From the NCBI RefSeq assembly GCF_048269565.1, contig NZ_JBLXIK010000001.1:186001-250000 (forward strand): a DNA stretch of 64,000 nt. Reading direction: 5' to 3'. A model generated the notes under the pieces. That model ran no database searches. It was not told where the DNA came from and was given only the letters and a program-made list of their open reading frames with translations. Position numbers and translations under genes: made by a program. This DNA is from Maricaulis sp048269565 (lineage in GTDB: Bacteria; Pseudomonadota; Alphaproteobacteria; Caulobacterales; Maricaulaceae). Shown in pieces: positions 22,428 to 32,258 of this stretch; position 1 is the first letter of the stretch, and each line of letters starts with the position of its first letter.

Positions 22428-23789
22428 CTAGTGCGCGTTGAGGCGGCGCTGGCGGCGTTGCTCGGCCGCCATGGGTGCGCTGATGGTTTCGATTTCCGTG
22501 GCGCGTATCCAGGCGGGCGTTCCCTGTTCGAGGCTGGCGCGGGCGCGGCCGGCGAACATCATGGCGCGGTCGGCATTGCCGGTGGCATAGGCCTGTTCGG
22601 CCACAGCCAGCTGGGCCAGCGCAGTATCACCCTCGCGCTGATGCACAATGGAAAGCTGATACCAGGCGAAGGCATTGTCAGGCTCGATGTCGAGGGCGAC
22701 CTGCAGGTGATCCTCGGCTTCATCGAGCAGGCTGTCATCATCGGTTGCGATCATCGAGATCGCCAGATTGAGCCGCAAGAGCGGCGCCGTGGGTTCAAGC
22801 TCGACCGAACGGGCGTGATAGGGGATCGACTCCCGAATATGCCCGGTCTCGAACAACATCTGCCCGTAGAGCTCCTGGAAATAGGGATTGTCCGGCTCTT
22901 CGCCGATCAGGCTCTCGATCTCGACGCGGGCCTCATCCAGGCGCGCGACGCGGAAATAGGCCACGGCGCGGGCATAGCGCGCCGGCAGCGACTGGTCTGT
23001 GCGCGGATAGCGGTACAGGACAAATTCCGGCTCAGTCAGAAAGCCGTAAATCTTGCCTTGCAGGCGTTGCAGATTGGCGATGTCCTCGGGCGAGTCGTCG
23101 ACATTGGCGTGCGAGGCCGCATCCGCATTGTCGCGCAGGATCGAGATGCGCTCAGATGACAGCGGGTGAGAGCGGAAATAGGGAAAGCGGCGCGCATCCG
23201 ACATCACTTCCTGGTAGCGGAAGCGCTCGAAAAACTCGACGAGACCTTCGGCCGACTGGCCGCTTGTTTCCAGATATTGCAGTGCCGCCTGGTCGGCGGA
23301 GGCTTCCTGGGCGCGGCTATAGGTCATGAAGGAGAGGGCGCCGAATTGCTGGCTCGAGGCCATCAGCGCGCCGGCAGCACCGCCTTCTCCGGCCAGCGCC
23401 GCGAGCAGGCCGAGGCCAAGCGAGATATACATCGGCACCTGGGCCGCGCCGATACCGTCGCTGACACGCGCCAGGTGGGCGCCGGCAATATGCCCGGTCT
23501 CGTGAGCGATCACGCCCTTGAGCTGATTGGGTGTCTCGGCCTCGATGATCGTGCCGGTATTCAGAAAGATATTCTGGCCACCCGTCACGAAGGCGTTAAT
23601 CGTCGGGTCGGCGATGATGTAGAGGTGCACATCTGCAGGTTCCAGACCGGCCGCGTCGAGCAGCGGGTCGGCATAGTCGCGCAGCATGTGCTCGACTTCG
23701 GTATCACGGATGAGCGACTGGGCCGAAACCGGCGCAGTCAGGGCTGCGGACGCCAGAAAAGCCGCCACGATGGATTTCAGAGGTCGCAT
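22428..23789 (-). CDS. M48 metallopeptidase with TPR domain (BepA-like)
   Basis: A 453-residue periplasmic zinc metalloprotease. The signal peptide is residues 1-23 (cleavage after VSA). The zinc motif HETGH (96-100) lies in an M48 domain extending to about residue 250. The C-terminal ~200 residues are TPR-like helical repeats. This is the arrangement of BepA/YfgC, which monitors outer-membrane protein assembly (LptD, BamA). It is the first gene of an operon with the FemAB-like and DUF2007 genes. It follows rne on the same strand, after a hairpin that probably ends rne transcription. Confidence 0.92.
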   Translation of the reverse strand: MRPLKSIVAAFLASAALTAPVSAQSLIRDTEVEHMLRDYADPLLDAAGLEPADVHLYIIADPTINAFVTGGQNIFLNTGTIIEAETPNQLKGVIAHETGHIAGAHLARVSDGIGAAQVPMYISLGLGLLAALAGEGGAAGALMASSQQFGALSFMTYSRAQEASADQAALQYLETSGQSAEGLVEFFERFRYQEVMSDARRFPYFRSHPLSSERISILRDNADAASHANVDDSPEDIANLQRLQGKIYGFLTEPEFVLYRYPRTDQSLPARYARAVAYFRVARLDEARVEIESLIGEEPDNPYFQELYGQMLFETGHIRESIPYHARSVELEPTAPLLRLNLAISMIATDDDSLLDEAEDHLQVALDIEPDNAFAWYQLSIVHQREGDTALAQLAVAEQAYATGNADRAMMFAGRARASLEQGTPAWIRATEIETISAPMAAEQRRQRRLNAH

Positions 23790-23865
23790 TGCGCTTCCAC
23801 TCCCAAGCCCCCGCTTCGGACTGTGCGTAAGCCTGATGGCGCCGCACTCAATGATATGGCGTCAA

Positions 23866-23892
23866 GGGCCGGGCGATCAAGATGCCCGGCCC
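23866..23892 (-). terminator. Probable terminator after rne
   Basis: A perfect 9-bp stem of GGGCCGGGC and GCCCGGCCC around a 9-base loop, 11 bases past the rne stop. No T-run follows on the minus strand, so the termination function is less certain. Confidence 0.5.
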
Positions 23893-23902
23893 TGATGCCA
23901 TG

Positions 23903-26635
23903 TTACTTGCCGAACAGGCCGGTCCGGTTCCACCAGCCGCGCTTGGCGGGCTTGGCCGGTTCCGGCGTTGCTGTCTCGGCGGTCGGAGCGGCGACCGGCT
24001 CGGGAGCCGGCTCTGCTGCCGGTTGCACGGGCTCCGGCTTTGCCGCAGGCTTTGTGGCCGCGGCCCGTCTACGCTTCGGCGCCGGCTTTTCCGTTGCCGC
24101 GGTGTCTGCCTCTGCTGCTGTGGCCGGAGCTTCGGCTGCAACATCGGCCTTTTTGCGGCGGGTTCGTGGTTTGGGCTTTTCAGCCTTTGCGTCCGCTTCG
24201 GCGGGCGCGGCCTCTGCCTCGGCAGCCGGAGCGGCTTCGGCGGTCTTGCGTGGTCGCCGCGTGCGGCGCTTGGGGGCCTCTTCTTCGGCGGCGGCCTCGA
24301 CCGGCGTTTCCGCTGTTTCGGTTGCAGGTGCCTCGGCCGCTGGCGCTTCGGTCTCGGCCGTCTTGCGACGGCGCGGGGCCCGCTTGCGCACCGGCTTCTC
24401 GGCCGCAACAGCTTCCGGGGCTTCAGCGGTGTCGGTGCTAACCGGCGCATCAGGTGTGATGGGGGCCGGAGCCGTTTCGCCGCTATCGGTCACATCGCCA
24501 TCGCTGGTCTGGTCCTCGGTGGCCTGGCCTTCGGTGCGACGGCGCGAGCGGGCGCCCCGCCGGCCACGACGGCGGCGGCGGCGCGGGGCCTCGCCATCCT
24601 CGCCAGCGGGCATGGCTGGTGCCGCTTCGCTGCCCTCGGCGTCGTCAGCATCGCTGACAACGGCCTCGCTCTCACCGGTTTCGGCGTTGGCGGCAATATC
24701 GCCCGTGCCGTCTTCGGAGGAAGGCTTGCGGCGGCGACGACGGCGCCGGCGGCGTGTGCCATCCTCGCCCGCTTCACCATCGGTGCTGTCTGCATCGGCA
24801 GTGGCATCACGCTTGCCGCGTGATCGCGACCGTCCACGTCCGGACGTTTCGGCCGCGGCGGTATCGCTTTCGTCCGCCTCGTCTTCCTCGTCCATGATCA
24901 GCTGATCGGCGGCATCGTCCGGATCGACGGTCACGGTCGGGCGCGGAATGACGATTTCCTCGCCCGGCGCCCGCAGCTCGATGGGTTCGATGACAAATTC
25001 CGGCGCGATGATCTCGTCATCGGAGGCGACGGAGATATTCATCTGGAAGCGTTCTTCGATCGCGAGCAGGTGATCGCGTTTCTCGTTGAGCATGTAGATG
25101 GCGATCGAGGTCGGCAAGGAGATACGAATCCGCTTGGCGCGGCCCCGCATGCCTTCCTTTTCCAGCCCGCGCAGTGCCACCAGGGCGCTGGATTCGGTCG
25201 AGCGTACATAACCGCTGCCCTTGCAGTGCGGGCAGGGCTCGGTGGAGCCCTCGATCAGGCTGGAGCGGCGGCGCTGACGCGAAATCTCCATCAGGCCGAA
25301 TTGCGAGATGCGACCCATCTGCAGGCGGGCCCGGTCGCGCTTGAGCGCGTCCTTCATGGCCTTTTCGACGGCGCGATTGTTCTTCGACTCATCCATGTCG
25401 ATGAAATCGATCACGATCAGGCCGGCCAGATCGCGCAGCCGCATTTGCCGTGCGGCTTCATGGGCGGCTTCGATATTGGTCTTGAAGGCGGTCGTCTCGA
25501 TATTGCGTTCGCGGGTCGAGCGGCCGGAATTGACGTCGATCGAGACCAGCGCCTCGGTCGGGTTGATGACGATATAGCCGCCCGATTTCAGCGGCGCGAT
25601 CGGCGAGTAGATCGCCTCAAGCTGCGATTCGACCTGGTATTGCAGGTAGAGCGGCACGATCTCGTTATAGTGCTGCACCTTCTTGGCATGGCTGGGCATC
25701 AGCATGCGCATGAAGGCCTTGGCTTCCTTGTAGGCGGCTTCGCCTTCAACCAGGACGCCGTCGATATCCTTGTCATAGAGGTCGCGGATCGCGCGTTTGA
25801 CGAGATTGCCTTCCTCATAGATCAGGGCAGGCGCGACGGATTTCAGCGTCAGCTCGCGGATATTCTCCCACAGGCGCAGCAGATAATCGGCATCGCGGCG
25901 AATTTCGATCTTGGTGCGCGAGGCGCCGGCGGTGCGGATGATGAGGCCGATACCTTTGGGCAGGTCCAGCTCGCTGACGACGGATTTCAGGCGCTTGCGG
26001 TCGGTGACATTGGCGATCTTGCGTGAAATGCCGCCGCCACGCGGCGTGTTCGGCATCAGCACGCAATAGCGGCCGGCCAGCGAGAGATAGGTCGTCAGGG
26101 CCGCGCCCTTGTTGCCGCGTTCTTCCTTGGCCACCTGGACCAGCAGAATCTGGCGCCTCTTGACGACTTCCTGGATCTTGTACTTGCGATAGAGCTGACG
26201 CGAGCGGCGCGCAGCCTTCTCCTCGGCGATCTCGTCCTCATCGCTGTCATCGCCAAAGCTCTCGGCCGGCTCGATCGGTTCGCCCGATTCGTCCAGCTCG
26301 ACCTCGGCCGCAGCCGGTTCCGGCTCGGCTTCCGCCTCGGCGTTGACGGCGGTTTCCTCTTCCGCAGCGAGCGCGGCGCGATCCTCATAGGGGATCTGGT
26401 AGTAATCCGGGTGGATTTCGTTGAAGGCGAGGAAGCCATGGCGATTGCCGCCATATTCGACGAAGGCCGCCTGCAGCGATGGTTCTACCCGCGTGACTTT
26501 CGCGAGATAGATATTGCCGCGAATCGGGCGGCGCGATGCAGACTCGAAGTCGAAGTCTTCAACTTTGGTTCCGTCCACAACGACGACGCGGGTCTCTTCC
26601 GGGTGACCTGCATCGATCAACATTTTCTTTGACAT
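23903..26635 (-). CDS. rne: Ribonuclease E
   Basis: A 910-residue endoribonuclease and degradosome core, starting MSKKMLIDAGHPEETRVV with GGAGACACC upstream. The S1 domain (35-190) is interrupted by an acidic Glu/Asp/Ala insert of about 65 residues, a common alphaproteobacterial trait. The catalytic DNase I-like domain shows SIDVNSGRST and GLIVIDFIDMD, with the metal-binding aspartates. The Zn-link cysteines CPHC lie near residue 468. From about 590 the protein is disordered: acidic and Pro/Ala-rich with several Arg-rich blocks that would bind RNA or partner enzymes. It ends in GWWNRTGLFGK, a possible short partner-binding motif. It is divergent from the amidase gene. Confidence 0.97.
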   Translation of the reverse strand: MSKKMLIDAGHPEETRVVVVDGTKVEDFDFESASRRPIRGNIYLAKVTRVEPSLQAAFVEYGGNRHGFLAFNEIHPDYYQIPYEDRAALAAEEETAVNAEAEAEPEPAAAEVELDESGEPIEPAESFGDDSDEDEIAEEKAARRSRQLYRKYKIQEVVKRRQILLVQVAKEERGNKGAALTTYLSLAGRYCVLMPNTPRGGGISRKIANVTDRKRLKSVVSELDLPKGIGLIIRTAGASRTKIEIRRDADYLLRLWENIRELTLKSVAPALIYEEGNLVKRAIRDLYDKDIDGVLVEGEAAYKEAKAFMRMLMPSHAKKVQHYNEIVPLYLQYQVESQLEAIYSPIAPLKSGGYIVINPTEALVSIDVNSGRSTRERNIETTAFKTNIEAAHEAARQMRLRDLAGLIVIDFIDMDESKNNRAVEKAMKDALKRDRARLQMGRISQFGLMEISRQRRRSSLIEGSTEPCPHCKGSGYVRSTESSALVALRGLEKEGMRGRAKRIRISLPTSIAIYMLNEKRDHLLAIEERFQMNISVASDDEIIAPEFVIEPIELRAPGEEIVIPRPTVTVDPDDAADQLIMDEEDEADESDTAAAETSGRGRSRSRGKRDATADADSTDGEAGEDGTRRRRRRRRRKPSSEDGTGDIAANAETGESEAVVSDADDAEGSEAAPAMPAGEDGEAPRRRRRRGRRGARSRRRTEGQATEDQTSDGDVTDSGETAPAPITPDAPVSTDTAEAPEAVAAEKPVRKRAPRRRKTAETEAPAAEAPATETAETPVEAAAEEEAPKRRTRRPRKTAEAAPAAEAEAAPAEADAKAEKPKPRTRRKKADVAAEAPATAAEADTAATEKPAPKRRRAAATKPAAKPEPVQPAAEPAPEPVAAPTAETATPEPAKPAKRGWWNRTGLFGK

Positions 26636-27121
26636 AAAAGGTGTCTCCTGCGCGCGCAGCCTGACCGCGGGCTTCCGGAAGGAAGGGCGCAGATATCAGG
26701 AGCGGCGGGGGCGCGATGGGTGAGCTGTGGCCTGTCAGCAAAGATGTCAGCATCAGGCTAGCCTCACGTGTCGGCTGTTTCCAAAAACGCGCCCGGGCCA
26801 TGGATGTCCATGCGGGCGAGGGCGCGGCGGTCGGGGCCACGGGTAATCAGATATCTGTCCCGCGGCTAAAGAAGAGCGTGTCGGCACGTCCGGAGCGGAC
26901 GCGGCCTCTTCGCGCCTGGCAAAGTATCGCAACTCCGTGAGGAGTCGAACATCTGCCAAGGCCCTTGCAACATGCAACATTCGGATCGGGATGGAAAGGC
27001 TTTGTGGCGGTGGCGAAAATAACTGGTGATTGCGTGGTTCTATCAACCAAACGTCAAGCTCCGTGCCCTAGTATGCTTCAAAAGCCGTGGACAGAATCAC
27101 GGCATGTGCGATGGTGTGGTT
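26636..27121. other. 486-bp divergent gap, putative structured rne leader
   Basis: The gap between rne (minus) and the amidase (plus) contains no gene that I can support. It holds a 10-bp palindrome CAGATATCTG (26848-26857) and, on the rne side, a hairpin-in-hairpin: GAAGAG/CTCTTC (26871-26876 and 26906-26911) enclosing CGTCCG/CGGACG (26887-26901). A TTGACG on the minus strand (27057-27052) could start a leader of about 400 nt. Long leaders control rne autoregulation in Enterobacteria; here this is only inferred. Confidence 0.4.
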
Positions 27122-28333
27122 ATGCGGGTTCAACAGTTTATCTGTGCATTGATAGGCGGAATTCTTGCCAGTTCGGCCGGTATTGCGGACCAGGAGGTCC
27201 GCGATGTGCGGTTCGGCGGCGAGTCGGGGCGTACCCGGGTTGTTATCGAGACAGCCGAGGCTGCCGACTTCCGCGCCTTCACGCTTGAGGGCCCGTCTGA
27301 CCGGCTGGTCGTGGACCTGCCCGTTGCCGACTGGGCGGTGCGCGGTCTGGACGCCGGCGAAGGTCTTGGCCACGGTCTGGTCGAGAATTTTCGCTTTTTC
27401 AACAATTCCGCATCGAGCTCGCGTGTCGTGTTCGCACTGGAAAGCCCGGCAGTCATCGCCGCGCAATTCGTGCTTGAGCCCGCCAGCCCGGGCGGCAATT
27501 ACCGCCTGGTGATTGATCTCGACGAGGCCAATGCCGGCAGCACTGGTGCCGCGCCCGGCTTTGTGCGCACCGGTGGACTGGAATCGCTGATCGCCGACCG
27601 CGTCAATGCCGTCTATACCCCGCCGCCGTCGCGCGCCCGGCATGTGCTGGTGATCGATGCCGGCCATGGTGGCCGCGATCCGGGCTCGCTGAGCCCGAGC
27701 GGCACCCGCGAGAGCGACGTGACGCTGGAGGCCGCGCGCGAGCTGCGGCGCCAGCTTGAGGCGACCGGACGCTACGAAGTCTACCTGACCCGTGACCGCG
27801 ACACCTACCCGTCCTGGGAAGAACGTGTCGGGGTGATGGTCGAGCAGCGCGCCGATCTCTTCCTGTCGATCCATGCCGATTCCTCCCAGGACAGGTCGGT
27901 GAACGGAACCGCGGTCTATACCCTGAATGACCGGGCCGAGGATCGTGCGCGTCAACGCGCACACCAGGGCGCCGGGCCGACCGACCAGGTCGACGTCAAC
28001 AATATCCTCGTCGAGCTGGAATTGCGCGAAAAGCGTAACCAGTCGACCGCGTTTGCCGAAGTCCTGCTCGAGCATCTGGCCACCGCCGGCCCGCTCTTGC
28101 AGAACCCGCATCGCCAGGCCAATCTCTTTGTCCTGCTTGATCCGCGGGTGCCGGCCGTGCTGCTGGAAATGGGATTCATGACCAATCGCAATGACGAGGC
28201 CAATCTGACCTCGGCGGCGGCGCGCCGCCGCCAGATGGCGGCTGTGCTTCGCGGCATTGATGCCTATTTCGCCCAGCGCGGCGATCTCGGGCCAGTGCAG
28301 GAAAATGTGCCGCGCGAACTGCCCGTCCGCTAA
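27122..28333 (+). CDS. N-acetylmuramoyl-L-alanine amidase (AMIN + Amidase_3)
   Basis: 403 residues from the ATG at 27122, chosen because it gives a signal peptide (MRVQQFICALIGGILASSAG, cleaved near residue 24); the frame stays open upstream. An AMIN domain (about 25-140), which targets peptidoglycan or the septum, precedes the zinc amidase domain. Conserved blocks there are VIDAGHGGRDPGS (His ligand), LFLSIHADSS (His ligand) and VLLEMGFMTN (catalytic Glu). It is an AmiC-type periplasmic enzyme that splits daughter cells by removing stem peptides. It lies directly upstream of PBP1A, a standard alphaproteobacterial cell-wall pair. Confidence 0.93.
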   Translation: MRVQQFICALIGGILASSAGIADQEVRDVRFGGESGRTRVVIETAEAADFRAFTLEGPSDRLVVDLPVADWAVRGLDAGEGLGHGLVENFRFFNNSASSSRVVFALESPAVIAAQFVLEPASPGGNYRLVIDLDEANAGSTGAAPGFVRTGGLESLIADRVNAVYTPPPSRARHVLVIDAGHGGRDPGSLSPSGTRESDVTLEAARELRRQLEATGRYEVYLTRDRDTYPSWEERVGVMVEQRADLFLSIHADSSQDRSVNGTAVYTLNDRAEDRARQRAHQGAGPTDQVDVNNILVELELREKRNQSTAFAEVLLEHLATAGPLLQNPHRQANLFVLLDPRVPAVLLEMGFMTNRNDEANLTSAAARRRQMAAVLRGIDAYFAQRGDLGPVQENVPRELPVR

Positions 28334-28426
28334 ATCGGTTTGTACCCCGGCGCCGGGTGGCCATAATGCCGCCTCGGTGCCATGGTTTTGCAGTCGGACC
28401 GTTGGGGCATGGGTCCAGAGGGCGTG

Positions 28427-30919
28427 ATGAAAATTTTCACTTTGCGTAATGTGATGCGGGTAGCCCTTTGGGGCGGGGTCACAGCGATCGTGCTGGCTGT
28501 TGTCGGCTTTATTGCCGTGGCGATCTATGTCGTGCGCGTCACCGACGACCTGCCTGATTATCAACAGCTGGCCGAATATGAGCCCGCGATCATGAGCCGG
28601 GTCCATGCCGGTGATGGCGCGCTGATCGCCGAATACGCCCGCGAACACCGCGTCTTCGTGCCGATCGATAATATCCCGCAAAACGTCGTCCATGCCTTCA
28701 TCTCGGCCGAGGACAAGAGTTTCTACGATCACGGCGGCCTCGATTTCCGTGGCATCCTGCGCGCCATGCTGGCCAATGTCGGGCATGTAATCCGCGGCGA
28801 AAATCTCGAAGGCGCCTCGACCATCACCCAGCAGGTGGCCAAGAACTTCCTGCTCTCCAGCGAGCAGCGCCTCGAGCGCAAGGTGCAGGAAATGGTGCTG
28901 ACGCGCCGCATCGAGCGCGCCTTCACCAAGGACCAGATTCTCGAACTCTATCTGAACGAGATCTATTTCGGCCGCCGCTCCTACGGGATCGCCGCCGCAG
29001 CCCTGAATTATTTCGGCAAGTCGATCGATGAGCTGTCGCTCGAGGAGACCGCCTATCTTGCGGCCGTCGTCAACGGACCGGCCCTGTTCCACCCCGAGCG
29101 TCACCCCGAAGCCGCCGTCAACCGGCGCAACTGGGTGCTCTCGCGCATGGCCGCCAATGGCTATGTCACCGAGGACGAGGCGAGCGAGGCCGCGGCGCGG
29201 CCGATGCAGACCGTCGATCGCCTGTCGGGTGCGACCTATACGGCGGCGGAGTATTTCGTCGAGAATGTCCGCCGCGAAGTCTTCTCCATGTATGGCGAGG
29301 AAGAGCTCTATAGCGGCGGCCTGTCGATCCGTACGACGCTGGACACGACGCTGCAGCTGGCCGCGCGGCGCGCCCTGCGCAACGGGCTGGAAGTCTATGA
29401 CCGCCGCCACGGCTATCACGGACCGCTGGCCGAGATCGAGGTCGGCGAGGGCTGGGCCGAGCGCCTGGCCGAAGTCACGGTTCCGCGCGACATGGACGAG
29501 GGCTGGCTGCCGGCCCTGGTGCTGGCCAGCAATGACAGCGAAGCGCGCATCGGTCTGCTCAATGGCGAGGAGGGGCGCATCGCGCTCTCCGAGCTCAGCT
29601 GGGCCCGGGAATCACTGGGTGATGGCGAGGTGGGACCATCGATCAGCCGCGCCAGCGCCGTCCTCAGCGCCGGCGATGTCATTCTCGTCGAGGCCTTGCC
29701 CGACACCGAAGACGAATACGGCCTGCGCCAGATCCCGGCGATCAATGGCGGCATCCTCGCCATGGATCCGCACACGGGCCGCGTCCTGGCCATGGTCGGC
29801 GGCTATAGTTTCCAGATGAGCCAGTTCAATCGCGCCACCCAGGCGCGCCGCCAGCCGGGCTCGTCTTTCAAACCCTTCGTTTATGCGGCCGCTCTGGACA
29901 ATGGCTATACGCCGGCCAGCCTGATCCTGGACGCGCCCTTCGTCGCCTCGGGCGGTCCGGAAGAGCGCTTCTACATGCCGCAGAATTATTCCGAACGTTA
30001 TTACGGCATGTCGACCCTGCGCCTGGGCCTCGAATTGTCGCGCAACGTCATGACGGTGCGACTGGCCCAGGAAATGGGCATGGCACCGATCGTCGATTAC
30101 GGCGTTCGCTTCGGGATTTATGACGAGCTTGAGCCGGTGCTGGCGATGGCGCTGGGCTCTGGTGAAACCACGCTCTACCGCCTGGTTTCGGCCTATTCGA
30201 CCCTGGTCAATGGTGGCCGCCGCGTCGAACCGACCCTGCTTGACCGCGTCCAGGACCGCTTCGGCGCCACGATTTTCGCCCATGAACAGCTCGAATGCGA
30301 GCTCTGTGACACCGCCGACTGGCGCGCGGGCCTGCCCGAGCCGGTCTTCCCGGAAACCGGGATCGAAGTCGTCTCGCCAGTAACCGCCTATCAGGTCGTG
30401 CACATGCTGGAAGGCGCGGTCCAGCGCGGCACCGGCACCGCCTTGCGTTCGCTTGGCCGGCCGCTGGGCGGCAAGACCGGGACGACCAATGATTTCCGCG
30501 ATGCCTGGTTTGTCGGCTTCGGCCCTGACATTGTGGTCGGCGCCTATATCGGCTTTGACACCCCCTATCAGCTGGGTTCCGGCGAGGCGGGTGGCCGGGT
30601 TGCCGCGCCGATTGTGCGTGACTTTCTCGCCGAGGCGCTTGAGCAATACCCCGTTGCGCCCTTCCGGGTTCCGCCGGGCGTGCGTCTGGTGCCGATCGAC
30701 CGCACAACGGGCGAGCCGGGCATTCTCGGTCAGTCAGGTGTGATCCTGGAGGCCTTCCTTCCGGGTACCGAGCCGTCGCGCCATTCGCGCGAGGACGAAA
30801 GCGGTCTCAGCTTTGCCCGCGATTCCGTCAGCGATGATCCGATGTCACAGCTCGGCGCGGACACTGATGACGGCACGGATGAGGATGACGAGGAAGACGA
30901 CCTCGGCGGGCTGTACTGA
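28427..30919 (+). CDS. mrcA: Penicillin-binding protein 1A (transglycosylase/transpeptidase)
   Basis: 830 residues from the ATG at 28427, with GAGGG upstream; an earlier in-frame ATG (28382) adds a poor N-terminus. One membrane anchor (12-36) is followed by the GT51 transglycosylase domain, with the catalytic Glu in ISAEDKSFYDH (E95) and the GASTITQQVAKN motif. After an OB-like insert comes the transpeptidase domain, with nucleophile SSFK (S479), SRN, and KTGT (from K683). The C-terminus is acidic and disordered. This bifunctional enzyme polymerises and crosslinks peptidoglycan. It follows the amidase by 93 bases. Confidence 0.96.
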   Translation: MKIFTLRNVMRVALWGGVTAIVLAVVGFIAVAIYVVRVTDDLPDYQQLAEYEPAIMSRVHAGDGALIAEYAREHRVFVPIDNIPQNVVHAFISAEDKSFYDHGGLDFRGILRAMLANVGHVIRGENLEGASTITQQVAKNFLLSSEQRLERKVQEMVLTRRIERAFTKDQILELYLNEIYFGRRSYGIAAAALNYFGKSIDELSLEETAYLAAVVNGPALFHPERHPEAAVNRRNWVLSRMAANGYVTEDEASEAAARPMQTVDRLSGATYTAAEYFVENVRREVFSMYGEEELYSGGLSIRTTLDTTLQLAARRALRNGLEVYDRRHGYHGPLAEIEVGEGWAERLAEVTVPRDMDEGWLPALVLASNDSEARIGLLNGEEGRIALSELSWARESLGDGEVGPSISRASAVLSAGDVILVEALPDTEDEYGLRQIPAINGGILAMDPHTGRVLAMVGGYSFQMSQFNRATQARRQPGSSFKPFVYAAALDNGYTPASLILDAPFVASGGPEERFYMPQNYSERYYGMSTLRLGLELSRNVMTVRLAQEMGMAPIVDYGVRFGIYDELEPVLAMALGSGETTLYRLVSAYSTLVNGGRRVEPTLLDRVQDRFGATIFAHEQLECELCDTADWRAGLPEPVFPETGIEVVSPVTAYQVVHMLEGAVQRGTGTALRSLGRPLGGKTGTTNDFRDAWFVGFGPDIVVGAYIGFDTPYQLGSGEAGGRVAAPIVRDFLAEALEQYPVAPFRVPPGVRLVPIDRTTGEPGILGQSGVILEAFLPGTEPSRHSREDESGLSFARDSVSDDPMSQLGADTDDGTDEDDEEDDLGGLY

Positions 30920-31018
30920 GGCCTGGCGCCCTGCGGTCTGCAGAGATCGGCTTGCCGGGCCGGGGAACGCCCGTTATCTCCATGGCTTGCCACATCATTT
31001 CAGGAAGGCCTTTGCCCC

Positions 31019-32147
31019 ATGCGCGCAGACATCCAGACCCTGTCCGATGAAATCCAGCAGGCCGTAGGCCTGCTGAGGAGGCGTCTTTGACTGGGATACA
31101 GCCCAGAAACGACTAGACGAACTCAACGCCCGCTCCGAACACCCTGATTTCTGGAACAATCCGGTCAAGGCCCAGGAGCTGATGCGTGAGCGCAATCGGC
31201 TCGAGAGCGCGATCAACACCGTGATCGAAGCCGAGCGGGAACTCTCCGACAGCGTCGAGATGATCGAACTGGCCGAGATGGAGGATGATGCCGAGATGGT
31301 CGACGAGGCTGTCGCCGGCCTCAATCAGCTCGCCGAACGCATGCGCCGGGCGCAACTGGAGACGCTGCTCTCCGGCGAGGCCGACGGCAATGACGCCTTC
31401 GTCGAAATCCATTCCGGTGCCGGCGGTACCGAAAGCCAGGACTGGGCGGCGATGCTGGCGCGCATGTATGCGCGCTGGGCCAATGCTCATGGCTACAAGG
31501 TCGAGGTCATGGAAGAGCAGGCCGGTGAAGAGGCCGGTCTGAAATCGACCACCATGCTGGTGCAGGGCGAGAATGCCTATGGCTGGCTGAAGACCGAGAC
31601 CGGCGTGCATCGTCTGGTGCGGATTTCGCCGTTTGATTCCAGTGCCCGCCGTCATACCAGCTTCTCCTCGGTCGGCGTCTATCCGAAGATCGATGACGCG
31701 ATCGAGGTCGATATCGACGAATCCAAGGTGCGTACCGACACCTATCGCGCGTCCGGCGCCGGCGGTCAGCACATCAACAAGACTGATTCAGCGGTGCGCC
31801 TGACCTATGACATGCCCGGTGAGGACAAACCGGTTGTGGTCCAGTGCCAGAATGACCGCTCCCAGCACAAGAACCGTTCGCGCGCCTGGGACATGTTGCG
31901 TGCGCGTGTGTATGAAATCGAGCTGCAGCGGCGCGAAGCCGCGGCGCAGGCCGAGGCTGACAGCAAGAGCGAGATTGGCTGGGGCCATCAGATCCGCTCC
32001 TATGTCCTGCAGCCCTACCAGATGGTCAAGGACCTGCGCACCGGTGTCGAAACCTCCGACACCGGCGGCGTGCTGGATGGCGATCTGGATGACTTCATGG
32101 CCGCGGCACTGGCAGCGCGGGTCGGGGGCGAGGACGACGAGTCCTGA
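31019..32147 (+). CDS. prfB: Peptide chain release factor 2, with programmed +1 frameshift
   Basis: RF2 recognises UGA and UAA stops. The gene is in two frames: 31019-31087 (23 codons from ATG), then, skipping one T, 31089-32147, giving 375 residues. Frame 0 ends at CTT TGA C after an AGGAGG, the classic RF2 autoregulatory frameshift. Without it, residues 24 onward (DWDTAQKRLDELNARS...) would be lost. The catalytic GGQ motif is in SGAGGQHINKTDSAVR. The UGA anticodon-like SPF signature is visible as ISPFDSSARRHTSF. It lies 99 bases after PBP1A. Confidence 0.97.
31076..31091 (+). promoter_or_regulatory. RF2 programmed frameshift site
   Basis: AGGAGG (31076-31081) acts as an internal Shine-Dalgarno, then three bases, then CTT TGA C (31085-31091). 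Low RF2 lets the ribosome pause at the weak UGA-C stop, and the P-site tRNA slips +1. The arrangement is identical in kind to the Escherichia coli prfB site. Confidence 0.95.
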
Positions 32148-32203
32148 AACCGGACAGGCGTCCGGTTGCCATCCGGTCCAGCAATACTCCAGCGGACAGA
32201 AAA

Positions 32204-32238
32204 AAGCCGGCGGCCCGAGGGGCTCGCCGGCTTGTTTC
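32204..32238. terminator. Convergent terminator between prfB and bactofilin gene
   Basis: The arms AAGCCGGCG (32204-32212) and CGCCGGCTT (32225-32233) form a perfect 9-bp stem. A-rich sequence precedes it and T-rich sequence follows, so it can serve both strands: prfB on plus and the bactofilin operon on minus. Confidence 0.82.
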
Positions 32239-32258
32239 ATTCTGTCTGTTTCGACCGG

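Noticed and set aside
27068..29419. Long minus-strand frame across amidase and PBP1A
   Set aside because: It is antisense to two well-supported cell-wall genes.
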